Source: Novipirellula aureliae
GTDB taxonomy: Bacteria > Planctomycetota > Planctomycetia > Pirellulales > Pirellulaceae
Length of the DNA: 64,000 nt
Direction of reading: 5' to 3'
Assembly (NCBI RefSeq): GCF_007860185.1
Contig: NZ_SJPY01000011.1
Coordinates: forward strand, 1 to 64,000
Position 1 is the stretch's first letter. Every line of letters begins with the position of its first letter. The notes under the pieces are model-generated. The model saw nothing but the letters and a program-made list of their open reading frames with translations, had not been told where the DNA came from and ran no database searches. Of the stretch, positions 54,925 to 63,781 are shown piece after piece. The translations under genes and the position numbers were made by a program.

Positions 54925-56088
54925 CTATCGCAATAATCTTGGAAGTAGGATGCGAATGATATCACCGATTTCACCATCATCAGCGATATCGGTTTCGATG
55001 GTCAAACGATTGCCGCCATCGATGGGGAGTTCGAAACCAAATGTTTCCTCGCCGACGATCGACTGTTCCCAAATGAGCTTTCCATCGAGCCGAATTCGGA
55101 CGATCGACTTGGTTGCTTTGCTCACTTGCCGATCACGTCGCACGCCCGCTGCGAAAACCGTATAGCCATCCTCAATTCGATAGTCGACGGACGACTTACC
55201 AATTAGAATCAGATCTTGATCGGCATCCGCTTTGGGGCTGAACCATGAATCCAACCGCGAGGAATCTAAATTCGTCTTGATCGCCGGGGTAAACGATTTC
55301 TCCGCTGGTTCCATTTGGGCGAGGAGCGACAAACCACCTGACCAGCGGATCGATTCAATGTGCTCGAGCGGCAATCGATGTTCGAGCGAATTGCTTAAAA
55401 CCAATCGTAGAGGTTCGCCAAGTTCGCTTGGCTCAAGACGAGAAACGGACCAACGAGAATTGTAGACATCGACGATTTGAATATCCGATGCGTTGGCTAT
55501 CGATTGGCTGCCGCCAAACAGAACACCTTCCAACCGCCCGATGGGTGCATCGATGACTTCTCCATCGATGTCAAACTTGACCACACTATCTGTGATCGAC
55601 ACGACCAATCCGTCGACAAAATCGAGTTGGTCACCCTCGCGGCGTATCACCAACGTATCGCCTCTCCGCTCCGTTTCGAACTTACCGAACCAAACCGGAT
55701 CGACATTTTGGTTGGAAGCTTGGAAACGGATCGCACGAACTTGGTCGATCGCAAGGTCAAGTTTCGCTTGTCGACGAGGTTCGATCGTCAACCGATCGCC
55801 TGCCAAGGCGATGCCTTGCGCAGTAATCACACTGCCGCCCACCAATGTCACCGTTGGTTTCGGCGCTAGTCCCGTCGGTTCTTCAATGGGTTCGAGGGCG
55901 GTCAGCTCGGAAAAAGCAATCGCTGTCTCCGCTCCTTCGGATTGCAATAACAGTTCCGATTCGCCAATGCCTCTCAGTTCCCCTTCGATCCACTTGCCGT
56001 CGGTGGTGGAAACGCGAACGGGGAAACCCGCTAAAAGGGTCAAAAATAACAGTTTTATCAGCATAGATATCGATTGATGGGTGTTCAT
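54925..56088 (-). CDS. Exported protein with C-terminal NPCBM-like domain
   Basis: The protein heads the operon. From the ATG at 56088 it has 387 residues with a signal peptide (MLIKLLFLTLLAGFPV region). The N-terminal half contains repeated small beta units of a kind seen in planctomycete proteins (TTDGKWIEGELRGIGESEL; LVGGSVITAQGIALAGDRL). The last 150 residues (SSVDYRIEDGYTVFAAGVRR; SIVRIRLDGKLIWEQ) resemble NPCBM/NEW2 carbohydrate-binding domains. It could bring the HtrA group to a glycan or cell-wall structure. The protease gene starts 12 bp behind its stop. Confidence 0.75.
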   Translation of the reverse strand: MNTHQSISMLIKLLFLTLLAGFPVRVSTTDGKWIEGELRGIGESELLLQSEGAETAIAFSELTALEPIEEPTGLAPKPTVTLVGGSVITAQGIALAGDRLTIEPRRQAKLDLAIDQVRAIRFQASNQNVDPVWFGKFETERRGDTLVIRREGDQLDFVDGLVVSITDSVVKFDIDGEVIDAPIGRLEGVLFGGSQSIANASDIQIVDVYNSRWSVSRLEPSELGEPLRLVLSNSLEHRLPLEHIESIRWSGGLSLLAQMEPAEKSFTPAIKTNLDSSRLDSWFSPKADADQDLILIGKSSVDYRIEDGYTVFAAGVRRDRQVSKATKSIVRIRLDGKLIWEQSIVGEETFGFELPIDGGNRLTIETDIADDGEIGDIIRILLPRLLR

Positions 56089-56239
56089 TGAGAATAGCAG
56101 CTTCGTGCTCACGACAGCTATTCTAGCGCAACATCGAAAAAAAGTCTGCCATCGAACGGAAAAACGCTCGATTTTTGCGTTCGATGGATTGAGGCAGAAA
56201 AAAAACGGGTTCCCGGTGCTTTGTCAGCATTGGATCTGA

Positions 56240-56297
56240 GGGAGTGGAGCTTGTGAAAGATCCGGAAGCACGGGGATCTTTCACAGACTCCACTACC
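56240..56297. repeat. Long hairpin ending in CCACTACCG
   Basis: The left arm GGGAGTGGAGCTTGTGAAAG continues into ATCC and pairs with a right arm ending CAGACTCCACTACC: 24 pairs with three mismatches and a ten-base loop. A related element is found at 63654. It lies upstream of the HtrA operon start and may be a dispersed palindrome or a terminator. Confidence 0.75.
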
Positions 56298-56511
56298 GTC
56301 AAACCGTGTTCCTATAACCTGCCAAACCACTACGATGGCGTTATTAAGTTGATTGGGGCAAAAAGTGAGTCATCGCCAAACTGCGCTTGGATAGGGTGAA
56401 GCGTGATGGCGGTCAGCGAGAAATGTCAAGAAAACTGAATATTTAAAGCGAGAGGATTTCCTTGGTTTCTGCACGATGGTGGTGGCTTCCGGATGAGTTG
56501 GAGATTCTCAA

Positions 56512-57045
56512 TTGGCTGCATCATTACCTTCGTCGAGTTCACGCATACTATCCATCGTGGCCGAGGAGTCTTCAACGGACTCGTCGCTCGATGGCGAAGA
56601 GCCATTCGTGAGCGACCGACTGCTGCTTGACGCTTGGAATTGTCACCAAGATGCGGATGCGTTTTCGATTCTCGTTCATCGCTATTCACGTTTCGTGATG
56701 AGCGTTTGTTTGCGTCAATGCCGAACGCCCGAAGATGCGGGTGGTGCGACCGGTGCAACCAACACCGTCGATTTGGATGGAGCAGCGGCGAACACCGCGT
56801 CTCCGCAGGTGACAACCGATCCCTTTGCCGAGAGTCCCTTCCGCAATCAAACTGCCGTACATTCCAATTCAAATGCACCGCAGCCATCGAAATCGACATG
56901 GGCAAGCGAGAACGCCGATTTTTTGGCACGAGTCGAGCAGGCATTGACTGAGAAGGGGCGGTTCCAATTCGTCGAGACGCCACTCGACTTGGCGATCGAA
57001 AAGTGCTTCTCAGTACAGGCTTGTGCTGAGTTTCCGTACCATTGA
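56512..57045 (+). pseudogene. ECF sigma-factor remnant fused to unrelated tail
   Basis: Residues 37-76 (LLLDAWNCHQDADAFSILVH and on to CLRQCRTPEDA) are the start of sigma-70 region 2 as in planctomycete ECF factors. In a complete factor this would be followed by the rest of region 2 and region 4. Here the frame passes at once into a Thr/Asn/Ser-rich, apparently disordered segment and a short helical end. An internal deletion inside a larger sigma-fusion gene would explain it. The start is unclear (TTG at 56512 or GTG at 56557). A minus-strand frame over the same bases looks like a shadow. Confidence 0.6.
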
Positions 57046-57075
57046 CCGCGTGCCCCGCAGGCCGCACGTTTCTCG

Positions 57076-58299
57076 TTACGGCTCAATCGTCTCTCGCGAA
57101 GCTCGTGTGCCGAGCGCTCCCCATAGTCCATACGGACTTTGCGAGCCAGCAGCGGTCGGGCTATCCGTACCCTCGGCAAGAGCATCGCAATAAACACATG
57201 GAATCTTCGGATCGCCTGCTTCGATCGAATCGGAAATAAAACGCACGGCTCCATCCGCCATCAAAACGTGCACACCTCCCTGATGGCGACTACTTGGTGG
57301 GGCGACCCCATAGGTGTGCGAGTTCCCAACCAAGCAAACCTCAGCATTGGGAGCTAGAATCGTATTCATGATCGATTGTAGCGTGTGATAGTCGGCCCAA
57401 CGGAACCCGCGTTGGGAAACGGCGCCATAGACGTTCGCTGAATCGTTCCAAAACTGAGGTCTCGCTGGATCGATCAACCCAAGTTCGGAACAGCGATGAG
57501 GATTGTCTGCGACGCCAAGAAAACCACCCTTCGTATTGGTGAATCCGACGCTGCGAATATCGCGGTCACCGAGTCCTGTGGCGATCTCGCCAATCGCGAT
57601 CGTATTTGATAGTCCGTCGGTGACGTCGCGAAACCGCAGTGCTTGACGTGTTACGAACATACCACGAAGGCCACAGCGTGCGCGTTGCATCGCTTGCGAG
57701 TCCGACTGATACCGCCATCGATTGATTGAATTGTCCCAAACGGTGACTCCATCTTCTGCATCATAGAAACCATCGCCGAAACAGGCTGCGTAGTTGGTTC
57801 GGCCGAGTGCAGGGACGCCGACACCTGGATCACTGGGGCATCGAAACGTCGGGATCTCGGTTGCCCAGGGGGGATAGTTTCCATTGTTAGGACGCGACCC
57901 GAAGGCAGGCCATCGATCGCCGTCGGCCTCGACCAAGGGATTGCTGACTTGATCCCAGATAGCTTGCTGTTCCACGAATGGCAGCAGCCCCACCAAATAC
58001 CCGAGTTCGAGTCGAGTGAAACCGGTTCCATCGTTCTTCGAGGCAAGCGTCGTGTCGTTTTCAAATTCGTTGGTCGGTCCCGTCCCATGCATAGGTAAAC
58101 GATCGAAAGCGGCATGATAATTGTGTAGCCCCAATCCAATCTGTTTGACATTGTTGCTACAACTCATCCGCCGAGCTGCTTCGCGTGCCGATTGAACTGC
58201 GGGAAGTAACAACCCGACTAAGACACCGATGATGGCAATGACGACCAAAAGTTCAACGAGGGTAAAGGCTCTTCGTTTGCGATAGCGAAGCCTACTCAT
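57076..58299 (-). CDS. DUF1559 prepilin-like protein
   Basis: The 407-residue protein has a type IV prepilin N-terminus (RRAFTLVELLVVIAIIGVLV, cleavage before Phe) and the DUF1559 pattern LLLPAVQSAREAARRMSCSN and the H-x9-DG end motif (VHVLMADGAVRF). Such proteins exist in dozens of copies in planctomycetes and are thought to form pseudopili or surface assemblies. A strong ribosome-binding site (GGAGGA) lies before the start, and its ATG overlaps the stop of the small lipoprotein gene. Confidence 0.95.
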   Translation of the reverse strand: MSRLRYRKRRAFTLVELLVVIAIIGVLVGLLLPAVQSAREAARRMSCSNNVKQIGLGLHNYHAAFDRLPMHGTGPTNEFENDTTLASKNDGTGFTRLELGYLVGLLPFVEQQAIWDQVSNPLVEADGDRWPAFGSRPNNGNYPPWATEIPTFRCPSDPGVGVPALGRTNYAACFGDGFYDAEDGVTVWDNSINRWRYQSDSQAMQRARCGLRGMFVTRQALRFRDVTDGLSNTIAIGEIATGLGDRDIRSVGFTNTKGGFLGVADNPHRCSELGLIDPARPQFWNDSANVYGAVSQRGFRWADYHTLQSIMNTILAPNAEVCLVGNSHTYGVAPPSSRHQGGVHVLMADGAVRFISDSIEAGDPKIPCVYCDALAEGTDSPTAAGSQSPYGLWGALGTRASRETIEP

Positions 58300-58493
58300 G
58301 GTGATTCCTCCTCCACTTCTTCCGCTGCGACTTGAGCCATGATTTCGTCGAAGGTGTACTCGTCGGTCTCTTCGACGACCTCAGCCGCTGGTTCACTGCA
58401 CCCGGCTATCCAAAGGGCACTAAACACAGACATAGGGAGTAAAAACGACAAAGCAATACGATGCGTCATTTTGTTTTGGTAAGAGGCTTTCAC
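58296..58493 (-). CDS. Small lipoprotein paired with DUF1559
   Basis: This 65-residue protein has a lipoprotein signal (lipobox WIAGC) and an acidic tail (EETDEYTFDEIMAQVAAEEV). The GTG start at 58493 has AGGTG seven bases before it; an internal ATG eight codons later lacks one. ATGA coupling to the DUF1559 gene is visible. Such short lipoproteins commonly precede DUF1559 genes; their role is unknown. Confidence 0.75.
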   Translation of the reverse strand: MKASYQNKMTHRIALSFLLPMSVFSALWIAGCSEPAAEVVEETDEYTFDEIMAQVAAEEVEEESP

Positions 58494-58694
58494 TTGTATT
58501 CACCTAATGATAGAAAAGTAGTCGCCTTTCGTTGTTGTACCGACAAACCACTCAAACACAAAATATTTTCGGTAGTTTTTCCGGAAAATCGATGACTTTG
58601 CGTTACCCACCTTTACGAACACGTGGGTTTGCTAAAATAGGCGATTGGCAATTCGCCTCCGCTGTCGCTCCCAATCCAACACTGAGAAGCACGA

Positions 58695-60401
58695 ATGCGT
58701 TTAGGACAAAACACGATCATGCCTAGGCTACAGGTTCTATTCCCCATCATTCTCTGCGTTATTGGTGTGCTGGGGTGCTCCTCGAGCGATTCGACGGACT
58801 CGGCTGCTCTCGAGACCCGACCGACGCAGGCCTCCGGCACTCAAAGCGAGCTTCCGCCAAAGCCTGAGATTCCGCAGGACACCTGGACAACAACACCGGC
58901 GCAGCAGCAACCTGCTGTCGAAGAATTGCCGCCGCTTGTCAAATCGATCGATCGGCAAAACGAGCCGAAGCAAACAGGTGACCTCCGTCGAGCGGATTCC
59001 CCGGTCAACGTCTCGGTGGATAACGATCTGACGGAAGCAGCAAAACGGCTTCAGCTTCGAGCCGATTTAACGCCTGATGAATTGCAAGTCTTTCTTGCCG
59101 GTGCCGATAAAGACATGCAGATGATCGCGAGTGGTCGAACAGCAATCACCGATCAGCAGAAAGCTCTCGCTGAAATGAAGCGAATCGTCAGATTGAAGTT
59201 GGAGGCGTCTCGCCGGCTCAGCGAACATGCTGACGCGAGCGACCAAGCCAAACAGGAAGCCGCTCGAGGCGAGTTGCAATCCCTTTCCCACTTAGCCGCT
59301 CTCGGCGATGTCAAAGCAGCGGTCGAACTTGAAGCATTGGCCAAATCCAACCTCGACTCGAATGATCCAAACCTCGTTTTCGATAGCCGATTGGTATTGA
59401 TCGGTTTCGCCATCGAATCCCTTCAAAATGGCAAACAGGATGCACCTCAACAAATTGTTCAGTTGATTGAAAGTCTTGGCAAGGCAGCGAGTGACTCCGA
59501 AGATGCAAACCAATCGCCAGGGATTGCTGCATTGATGGTGATGGGGCAAGCTCGGCAGATGTTGGTTCAGTACAACCAAGTAGATGAAGCCGCGATCGTG
59601 CGGCAAACCATTTTGGATCGATTCGCCAATGCCGCGGATCCACAAATTGCGAAAATGGCTGCCCAGATGGCGGGCACGAGTGAATACGACAACATCGATG
59701 TCATGCTGCAGAAATCGATCGATGGCGAGACCATTGCCGTTGATGATTGGGTCACTGCGATGCAAGCCTTGATCCGTGAATCACCCGATTTGCAGACGGT
59801 TCAGTATCTGGCAGGTGCAGCGTTGCAATTCGAAGGACTCGAGCAATTGGAACTTGCCGAGGCGACGTACGAACAATTGGCCGACAGTTTTTCTGATCCC
59901 ATTCCTGCGACCGGCAAAGAGACTCAGCTAGCGATCCAGGCTCGACAAAACCGGAAAAACGCGATCGGAAAGACATTCGATCCCGATCTTGACACGCTGA
60001 CCGGAACCCCCATTGCTATCGCTGACTATCGCGGCCAAATCGTCTTGATGCCGTTTTGGGCGATGACATTTCCGGAATCCTTGCAACTGGTTCCTGCCCT
60101 CGAAGAGATCGCGAACCAGTCTTCCGGAAAAATCGCCATCATTGGAATGAACTTAGATCCAAAGGACGCTCCGGTATTGGAATTCATCAAGCAGCACGAA
60201 ATGCCGTTCCCGAGCTACCGATCGGAAACATCGGATTCAGAACAGGTGGCCAACGAGGTCGCAGCGCGATTCGGCATGGTGTCTGCCCCCTTTGTCGTCA
60301 TCATCGATCAGCAAGGTAAAGTGACATCGATCGCCTACACCCGATCTCAAGTGGAAAAGGCGATCGAGCAGTTGTTACGCCGTTCATCGCCCCGCGATTA
60401 A
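58695..60401 (+). CDS. Lipoprotein with thioredoxin-like domain lacking CxxC
   Basis: The 568-residue protein has a lipoprotein signal (VIGVLGCSSS), a Pro/Gln-rich linker, a long helical middle part (about 100-420) and a C-terminal TlpA/AhpC-like domain (about 425-565). The domain keeps GTPIAIADYRGQIVLMPFWA and the cis-Pro region VSAPFVVIID, but the redox motif reads AMTFPESL with no cysteine. It is therefore unlikely to be a disulfide oxidoreductase. It stands alone, diverging from the DUF1559 pair. Confidence 0.8.
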   Translation: MRLGQNTIMPRLQVLFPIILCVIGVLGCSSSDSTDSAALETRPTQASGTQSELPPKPEIPQDTWTTTPAQQQPAVEELPPLVKSIDRQNEPKQTGDLRRADSPVNVSVDNDLTEAAKRLQLRADLTPDELQVFLAGADKDMQMIASGRTAITDQQKALAEMKRIVRLKLEASRRLSEHADASDQAKQEAARGELQSLSHLAALGDVKAAVELEALAKSNLDSNDPNLVFDSRLVLIGFAIESLQNGKQDAPQQIVQLIESLGKAASDSEDANQSPGIAALMVMGQARQMLVQYNQVDEAAIVRQTILDRFANAADPQIAKMAAQMAGTSEYDNIDVMLQKSIDGETIAVDDWVTAMQALIRESPDLQTVQYLAGAALQFEGLEQLELAEATYEQLADSFSDPIPATGKETQLAIQARQNRKNAIGKTFDPDLDTLTGTPIAIADYRGQIVLMPFWAMTFPESLQLVPALEEIANQSSGKIAIIGMNLDPKDAPVLEFIKQHEMPFPSYRSETSDSEQVANEVAARFGMVSAPFVVIIDQQGKVTSIAYTRSQVEKAIEQLLRRSSPRD

Positions 60402-60474
60402 ACGTGGGATGTACTTGCCTCGGACTTCGCTTGGTTGTCTCGCCGCATCATGCTATTTCGCAGCCTGTTTCTCG

Positions 60475-62310
60475 CTACGGTGTGGACGCGACTGGTTTCA
60501 GGGTAATCGTTGCGAGTTTGAGGATGCTTGCTTCGTCGATCGTCGCGCACCGCAGGGTCAGCGTGATTGGGCCGGACGGAAGTTCGATGGAACCAGCGTC
60601 GAGAGTTTTCCAGACTTCGCCGCCTCCGGTTGACTTGACTTCAAACGACCGCTGGGCCTCCCCAGCGGACAAGGCAAACGTGGCGTTGTCCTTGATCTTG
60701 TCGGCAGCCACTTCGATTTGGACCGCATAGCTTTGCGATTTTTCGACCTGCAATGGGAATTGTGCCTCGGCGTTTGCTTTCCATGAATCGATGCATGACC
60801 GCCGGTGCATTTCATGGTCGTGGTATATTGCGTCCTTGACGGTCGCGTCGGCGGGCTCCAAATCAAAGGAGCCATCGGTTGCGGCGTGGACGCGGTACGG
60901 AGCGACGCTGGGAACCTGATCAAAGTCAATCGCGATCACCGTGGCTGCGTCGTGAACCGGTTGCGTCGGTAGACCTTCAAGGACCACACCGCCGCGTGCT
61001 TTCGACATCCTCAGCGTCTCGGCCGCCTTTCCGCCCATGACAGATCCATGAGTCGGTATCGTTTGCAGACCCGGCACCAGCAGTTCACCATTGGCTGGCC
61101 AGTCAAACACGTGCAGATACAGGCGATGGCCGCCGTCGCCAATCTCCTTTGCGGTAGCGCGTCCCCAGGGTAGACGGGAAAACGGGCCCGCTTGCGTGCC
61201 GTAGATCGCGTCTCCATTGATTTGCATCCACTCGCCAATATCGCTGAACCGCTCCACTGTCTTCGGATCGATCGATCCGTCGGGTAGGGGGCCGATGTTG
61301 AGCAGATAGTTTCCACCTTTGCTGACAGCATCGATGAGTCGATGAATCAGCTCGGTCGAGGTTTTAAATTCAACGGCATGCTTGCTCCAGCCCCAGGTGA
61401 TATTCAGGGTGTCGCAAGTTTCCCAATCGATGCCCTCAATTCCGGTTGCTGGAATGTGTTGTTCCGGTGTGGAAAAATCGCCGAACCAGTATTTCCCGCT
61501 ATCCTCGCGCTGTTCCTTCGTGTTTTGCCACAAACGGTTGTTGATCAAGATTTGTGGTTGGTTGTTACGAATGAGTTCGACGAGCTGTTTGGCACGCCAA
61601 ACCTCGCCTTGGTACGGTCCTTTGGAGTAGTCCAGCCAAAGGACATCCACATCACCGTATCGGCCATCGGTGATTTCATTCACTTGCGCGTGCAGGTAAT
61701 TGGTATAGCGGGAAAGATCACGTCCTTCCATCGTCAAGCCGCTCACATTCATCGCGCCCTTTCCAGCAGGGGCATCGGGATGGTGCCAATCCCAAAGCGA
61801 GTGATAGACACCGACGCGCAAGCCTTCCGCACGGAGCGCCTCGACCACTTCCTTGTGCAGATCGCGACCGGTTACGTCCTTGGCGTCGTACTCGGTTTGC
61901 GTCGAATCGTGCAGGGCGAACCCTTCGTGGTGTTTGTTGGTAAAGACCACGTACTTCGCACCGGCCTGTTTCGCCAGGCTCGCCCATTTCGACGCGAAAT
62001 CGGGTGCGGGTTTGAATTTCGGTAGCATGGTTTCCTGATAGACATCGGCTGACACGTTCGCGTTTCGCTGAATCCATTCCGCGGCTCTCGTGAACGTCTT
62101 GTCGCCCCACTCGCCTTCGGCAGAGGAATAGAGTCCCCAGTGGACAAACATGCCGAAACGTGCCTCCTTCCACCAAGCCATGCGTTCTTGCTTGTCGGCT
62201 GCCGACTCGGTGTTCAGAATATACTCCTGCCCCTCCGTTTGTGCGTTCACCTGAACGCCGGAGAAACCCATCAACAAACAAAAACCTGCAATCAAACCCA
62301 TTCGTTTCAT
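60475..62310 (-). CDS. Secreted GH29 alpha-L-fucosidase
   Basis: The enzyme removes alpha-linked fucose from glycans such as fucoidan. I start it at the ATG at 62310 (AGGAATAATCGA before it); it is 611 residues with a signal peptide (GLIAGFCLLMGFSGVQVNAQ). The catalytic barrel shows WWKEARFGMFVHWGLYS, TNKHHEGFALHDS, YHSLWDWHHPD and the probable nucleophile D227 in DVLWLDYSKG. The C-terminal 150 residues form a beta-rich domain. With the sulfatase remnant and the next glycosidase it marks a marine polysaccharide locus. Confidence 0.93.
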   Translation of the reverse strand: MKRMGLIAGFCLLMGFSGVQVNAQTEGQEYILNTESAADKQERMAWWKEARFGMFVHWGLYSSAEGEWGDKTFTRAAEWIQRNANVSADVYQETMLPKFKPAPDFASKWASLAKQAGAKYVVFTNKHHEGFALHDSTQTEYDAKDVTGRDLHKEVVEALRAEGLRVGVYHSLWDWHHPDAPAGKGAMNVSGLTMEGRDLSRYTNYLHAQVNEITDGRYGDVDVLWLDYSKGPYQGEVWRAKQLVELIRNNQPQILINNRLWQNTKEQREDSGKYWFGDFSTPEQHIPATGIEGIDWETCDTLNITWGWSKHAVEFKTSTELIHRLIDAVSKGGNYLLNIGPLPDGSIDPKTVERFSDIGEWMQINGDAIYGTQAGPFSRLPWGRATAKEIGDGGHRLYLHVFDWPANGELLVPGLQTIPTHGSVMGGKAAETLRMSKARGGVVLEGLPTQPVHDAATVIAIDFDQVPSVAPYRVHAATDGSFDLEPADATVKDAIYHDHEMHRRSCIDSWKANAEAQFPLQVEKSQSYAVQIEVAADKIKDNATFALSAGEAQRSFEVKSTGGGEVWKTLDAGSIELPSGPITLTLRCATIDEASILKLATITLKPVASTP

Positions 62311-62417
62311 TCGATTATTCCTGGAAATTAGGGATGCTTCTTGGTAAACGCCACCGCCGATTGTTGCCAAATATTTGAAAAGACTCAAAGTTGTCTCACT
62401 CATGTTAGCATAGAGGT

Positions 62418-62639
62418 CAACGGACTTCTTCGTGCCGGCAATTATCTGCGGTCCTCCGCAGATGGAAGGTGGTCATCGTGTGCCCGCCATGTTCAAGTGG
62501 ACGGGAAAGATCCCAGCGAGTTGGGGCGGCGCTGATGGAGGAAGCGGAACGTCTGCGTCGCGAACTCGGTGACGTCAATGTGGAAGGGACCGATCAACGG
62601 CCCCCTATGTTTGCCCCCTTTGTTCGAATATCCAAATGA
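62418..62639 (+). pseudogene. Sulfatase remnant, C-terminal pieces
   Basis: Three short stretches in different frames resemble consecutive parts of a sulfatase: VNGLLRAGNY (62417-62446; compare the N.PLRGGK motif), EGGHRVPAMFKWTGKIP (62465-62515), and LMEEAERLRRELGDVNVEGT up to the TGA at 62637 (end of such enzymes). The central 100 or more residues between the last two are missing. This is a deletion- and frameshift-ridden gene lying between two glycosidase genes. Confidence 0.55.
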
Positions 62640-62652
62640 GAGAACTTAGACA

Positions 62653-63630
62653 ATGATGAAGCGAATTTTTACCAACACCCTCCTTACGTGCTCGCTGTTG
62701 ACGATGTCATGTGTTGCATCTCAAGCGGAGGAAACCTCTTTCGGCACCGTGAACGTAACCCACAGCGAGCTGACGGGTATCGGCGTTGAAAATGGGGTGA
62801 TGCGGCGTGATCCAAGTGATGTGATCAAGGTCGGCGATCTTTACTACGTTTGGTATTCAAAAGGGAAGATCTCTCCCGGCTACGACGCAACCGTGTGGTA
62901 TGCGACTTCGCCTGATGGTCATCAATGGACCGAAAAGGGTATGGCTCTTGCCAAAGGGGAAGCGGGTACATGGGAAGGTGCCAGTGTCTTCACGCCGAAC
63001 ATTCTTGTTGCTGAAGGACGCTATTGGTTATTCTACACCGGCACCTCGAGGGAATTTGGAAAGGGATTCAATCCAGACTCGAAAATTGGCATTGCGGTTG
63101 CCGATTCGCCCGATGGTCCGTGGGAGCGTCTGGCCACGAATCCCGCTTTGACAAATAGCGACAACCCCGACGATTTCGACAGCCACCTAACCGATGACGC
63201 TTGTCTGATTGTTCGTGACGGAAAATATTGGTTCTATTACAAGGGGCGGCAATTGGGAAAGGGGCCCGGACAAACTCAGATGGGATTGGCGATTGCAGAT
63301 CATCCGCAAGGGCCCTATGTGAAACATGAGTCGAATCCGGTCATTCCCGGCAATCATGAAGTGCTGGTGTGGCCGCAGGGCAAGGGCGTCGCAGCGATGA
63401 TTGGTACGACGGGGCCGAAGACCATTACCAACACCGTCCAGTATGCAGAGGACGGGGTTCATTTCCATAAGACTCATGATGTGAAAAATGGCCCCTGGGC
63501 AGGCGGTGCCTATCGGCCTGAAGCGTTTACGCAGAGCGGAACTGGAGAGATGCCGCGGTGGGGCGTCGAGATTGGCGGAGCAAGAGGGCAGCTGCCGTTT
63601 ATTCGGCGGTTTGACGTCAAGGAGGACTAA
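62653..63630 (+). CDS. Secreted beta-propeller glycosidase (GH43/GH117-like)
   Basis: The 325-residue protein has a signal peptide (to about residue 25) and a five-bladed propeller pattern: RRDPSDVIKVGDLYYVWYSK, ATVWYATSPDGHQWTEKG, FTPNILVAEGRYWLFYTGT, KIGIAVADSPDGPWERL and DDACLIVRDGKYWFYYKGR. The first Asp (RDPSD), the later FTPN and the acidic residue around DSHLTDDA are typical places for catalytic residues. It fits GH117 (3,6-anhydrogalactosidase) at least as well as GH43; which cannot be told by eye. It follows the fucosidase divergently and the sulfatase remnant directly. Confidence 0.8.
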   Translation: MMKRIFTNTLLTCSLLTMSCVASQAEETSFGTVNVTHSELTGIGVENGVMRRDPSDVIKVGDLYYVWYSKGKISPGYDATVWYATSPDGHQWTEKGMALAKGEAGTWEGASVFTPNILVAEGRYWLFYTGTSREFGKGFNPDSKIGIAVADSPDGPWERLATNPALTNSDNPDDFDSHLTDDACLIVRDGKYWFYYKGRQLGKGPGQTQMGLAIADHPQGPYVKHESNPVIPGNHEVLVWPQGKGVAAMIGTTGPKTITNTVQYAEDGVHFHKTHDVKNGPWAGGAYRPEAFTQSGTGEMPRWGVEIGGARGQLPFIRRFDVKED

Positions 63631-63653
63631 TCGGCGGTCAGCGTTGAATCTTC

Positions 63654-63711
63654 GGTAGGGGATCTTGTTAACGGTCCTGACGCAATGGGATCTTGAACAA
63701 GATCCACTACC
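63654..63711. repeat. Hairpin ending in CCACTACCG, second copy
   Basis: GGTAGGGGATCTTGTT pairs with AACAAGATCCACTACC over 16 positions with one mismatch. Inside, a second GGATCTTG occurs, giving an alternative shorter stem. The element and its tail CCACTACCGCCAAACC match the one at 56240. It lies just behind the glycosidase stop and may also end its transcript. Confidence 0.75.
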
Positions 63712-63781
63712 GCCAAACCTTCTTCCCATTCCTTTCAAATTCCCATTCCTTTCCAACCACTTGAGTTCAGCGAGAAACCGC

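Noticed and set aside
56426-57067. Minus-strand 213-residue frame over the sigma remnant
   Set aside because: Arg/Pro/Ser-rich shadow translation with no domain; the plus strand has recognisable sigma region 2.
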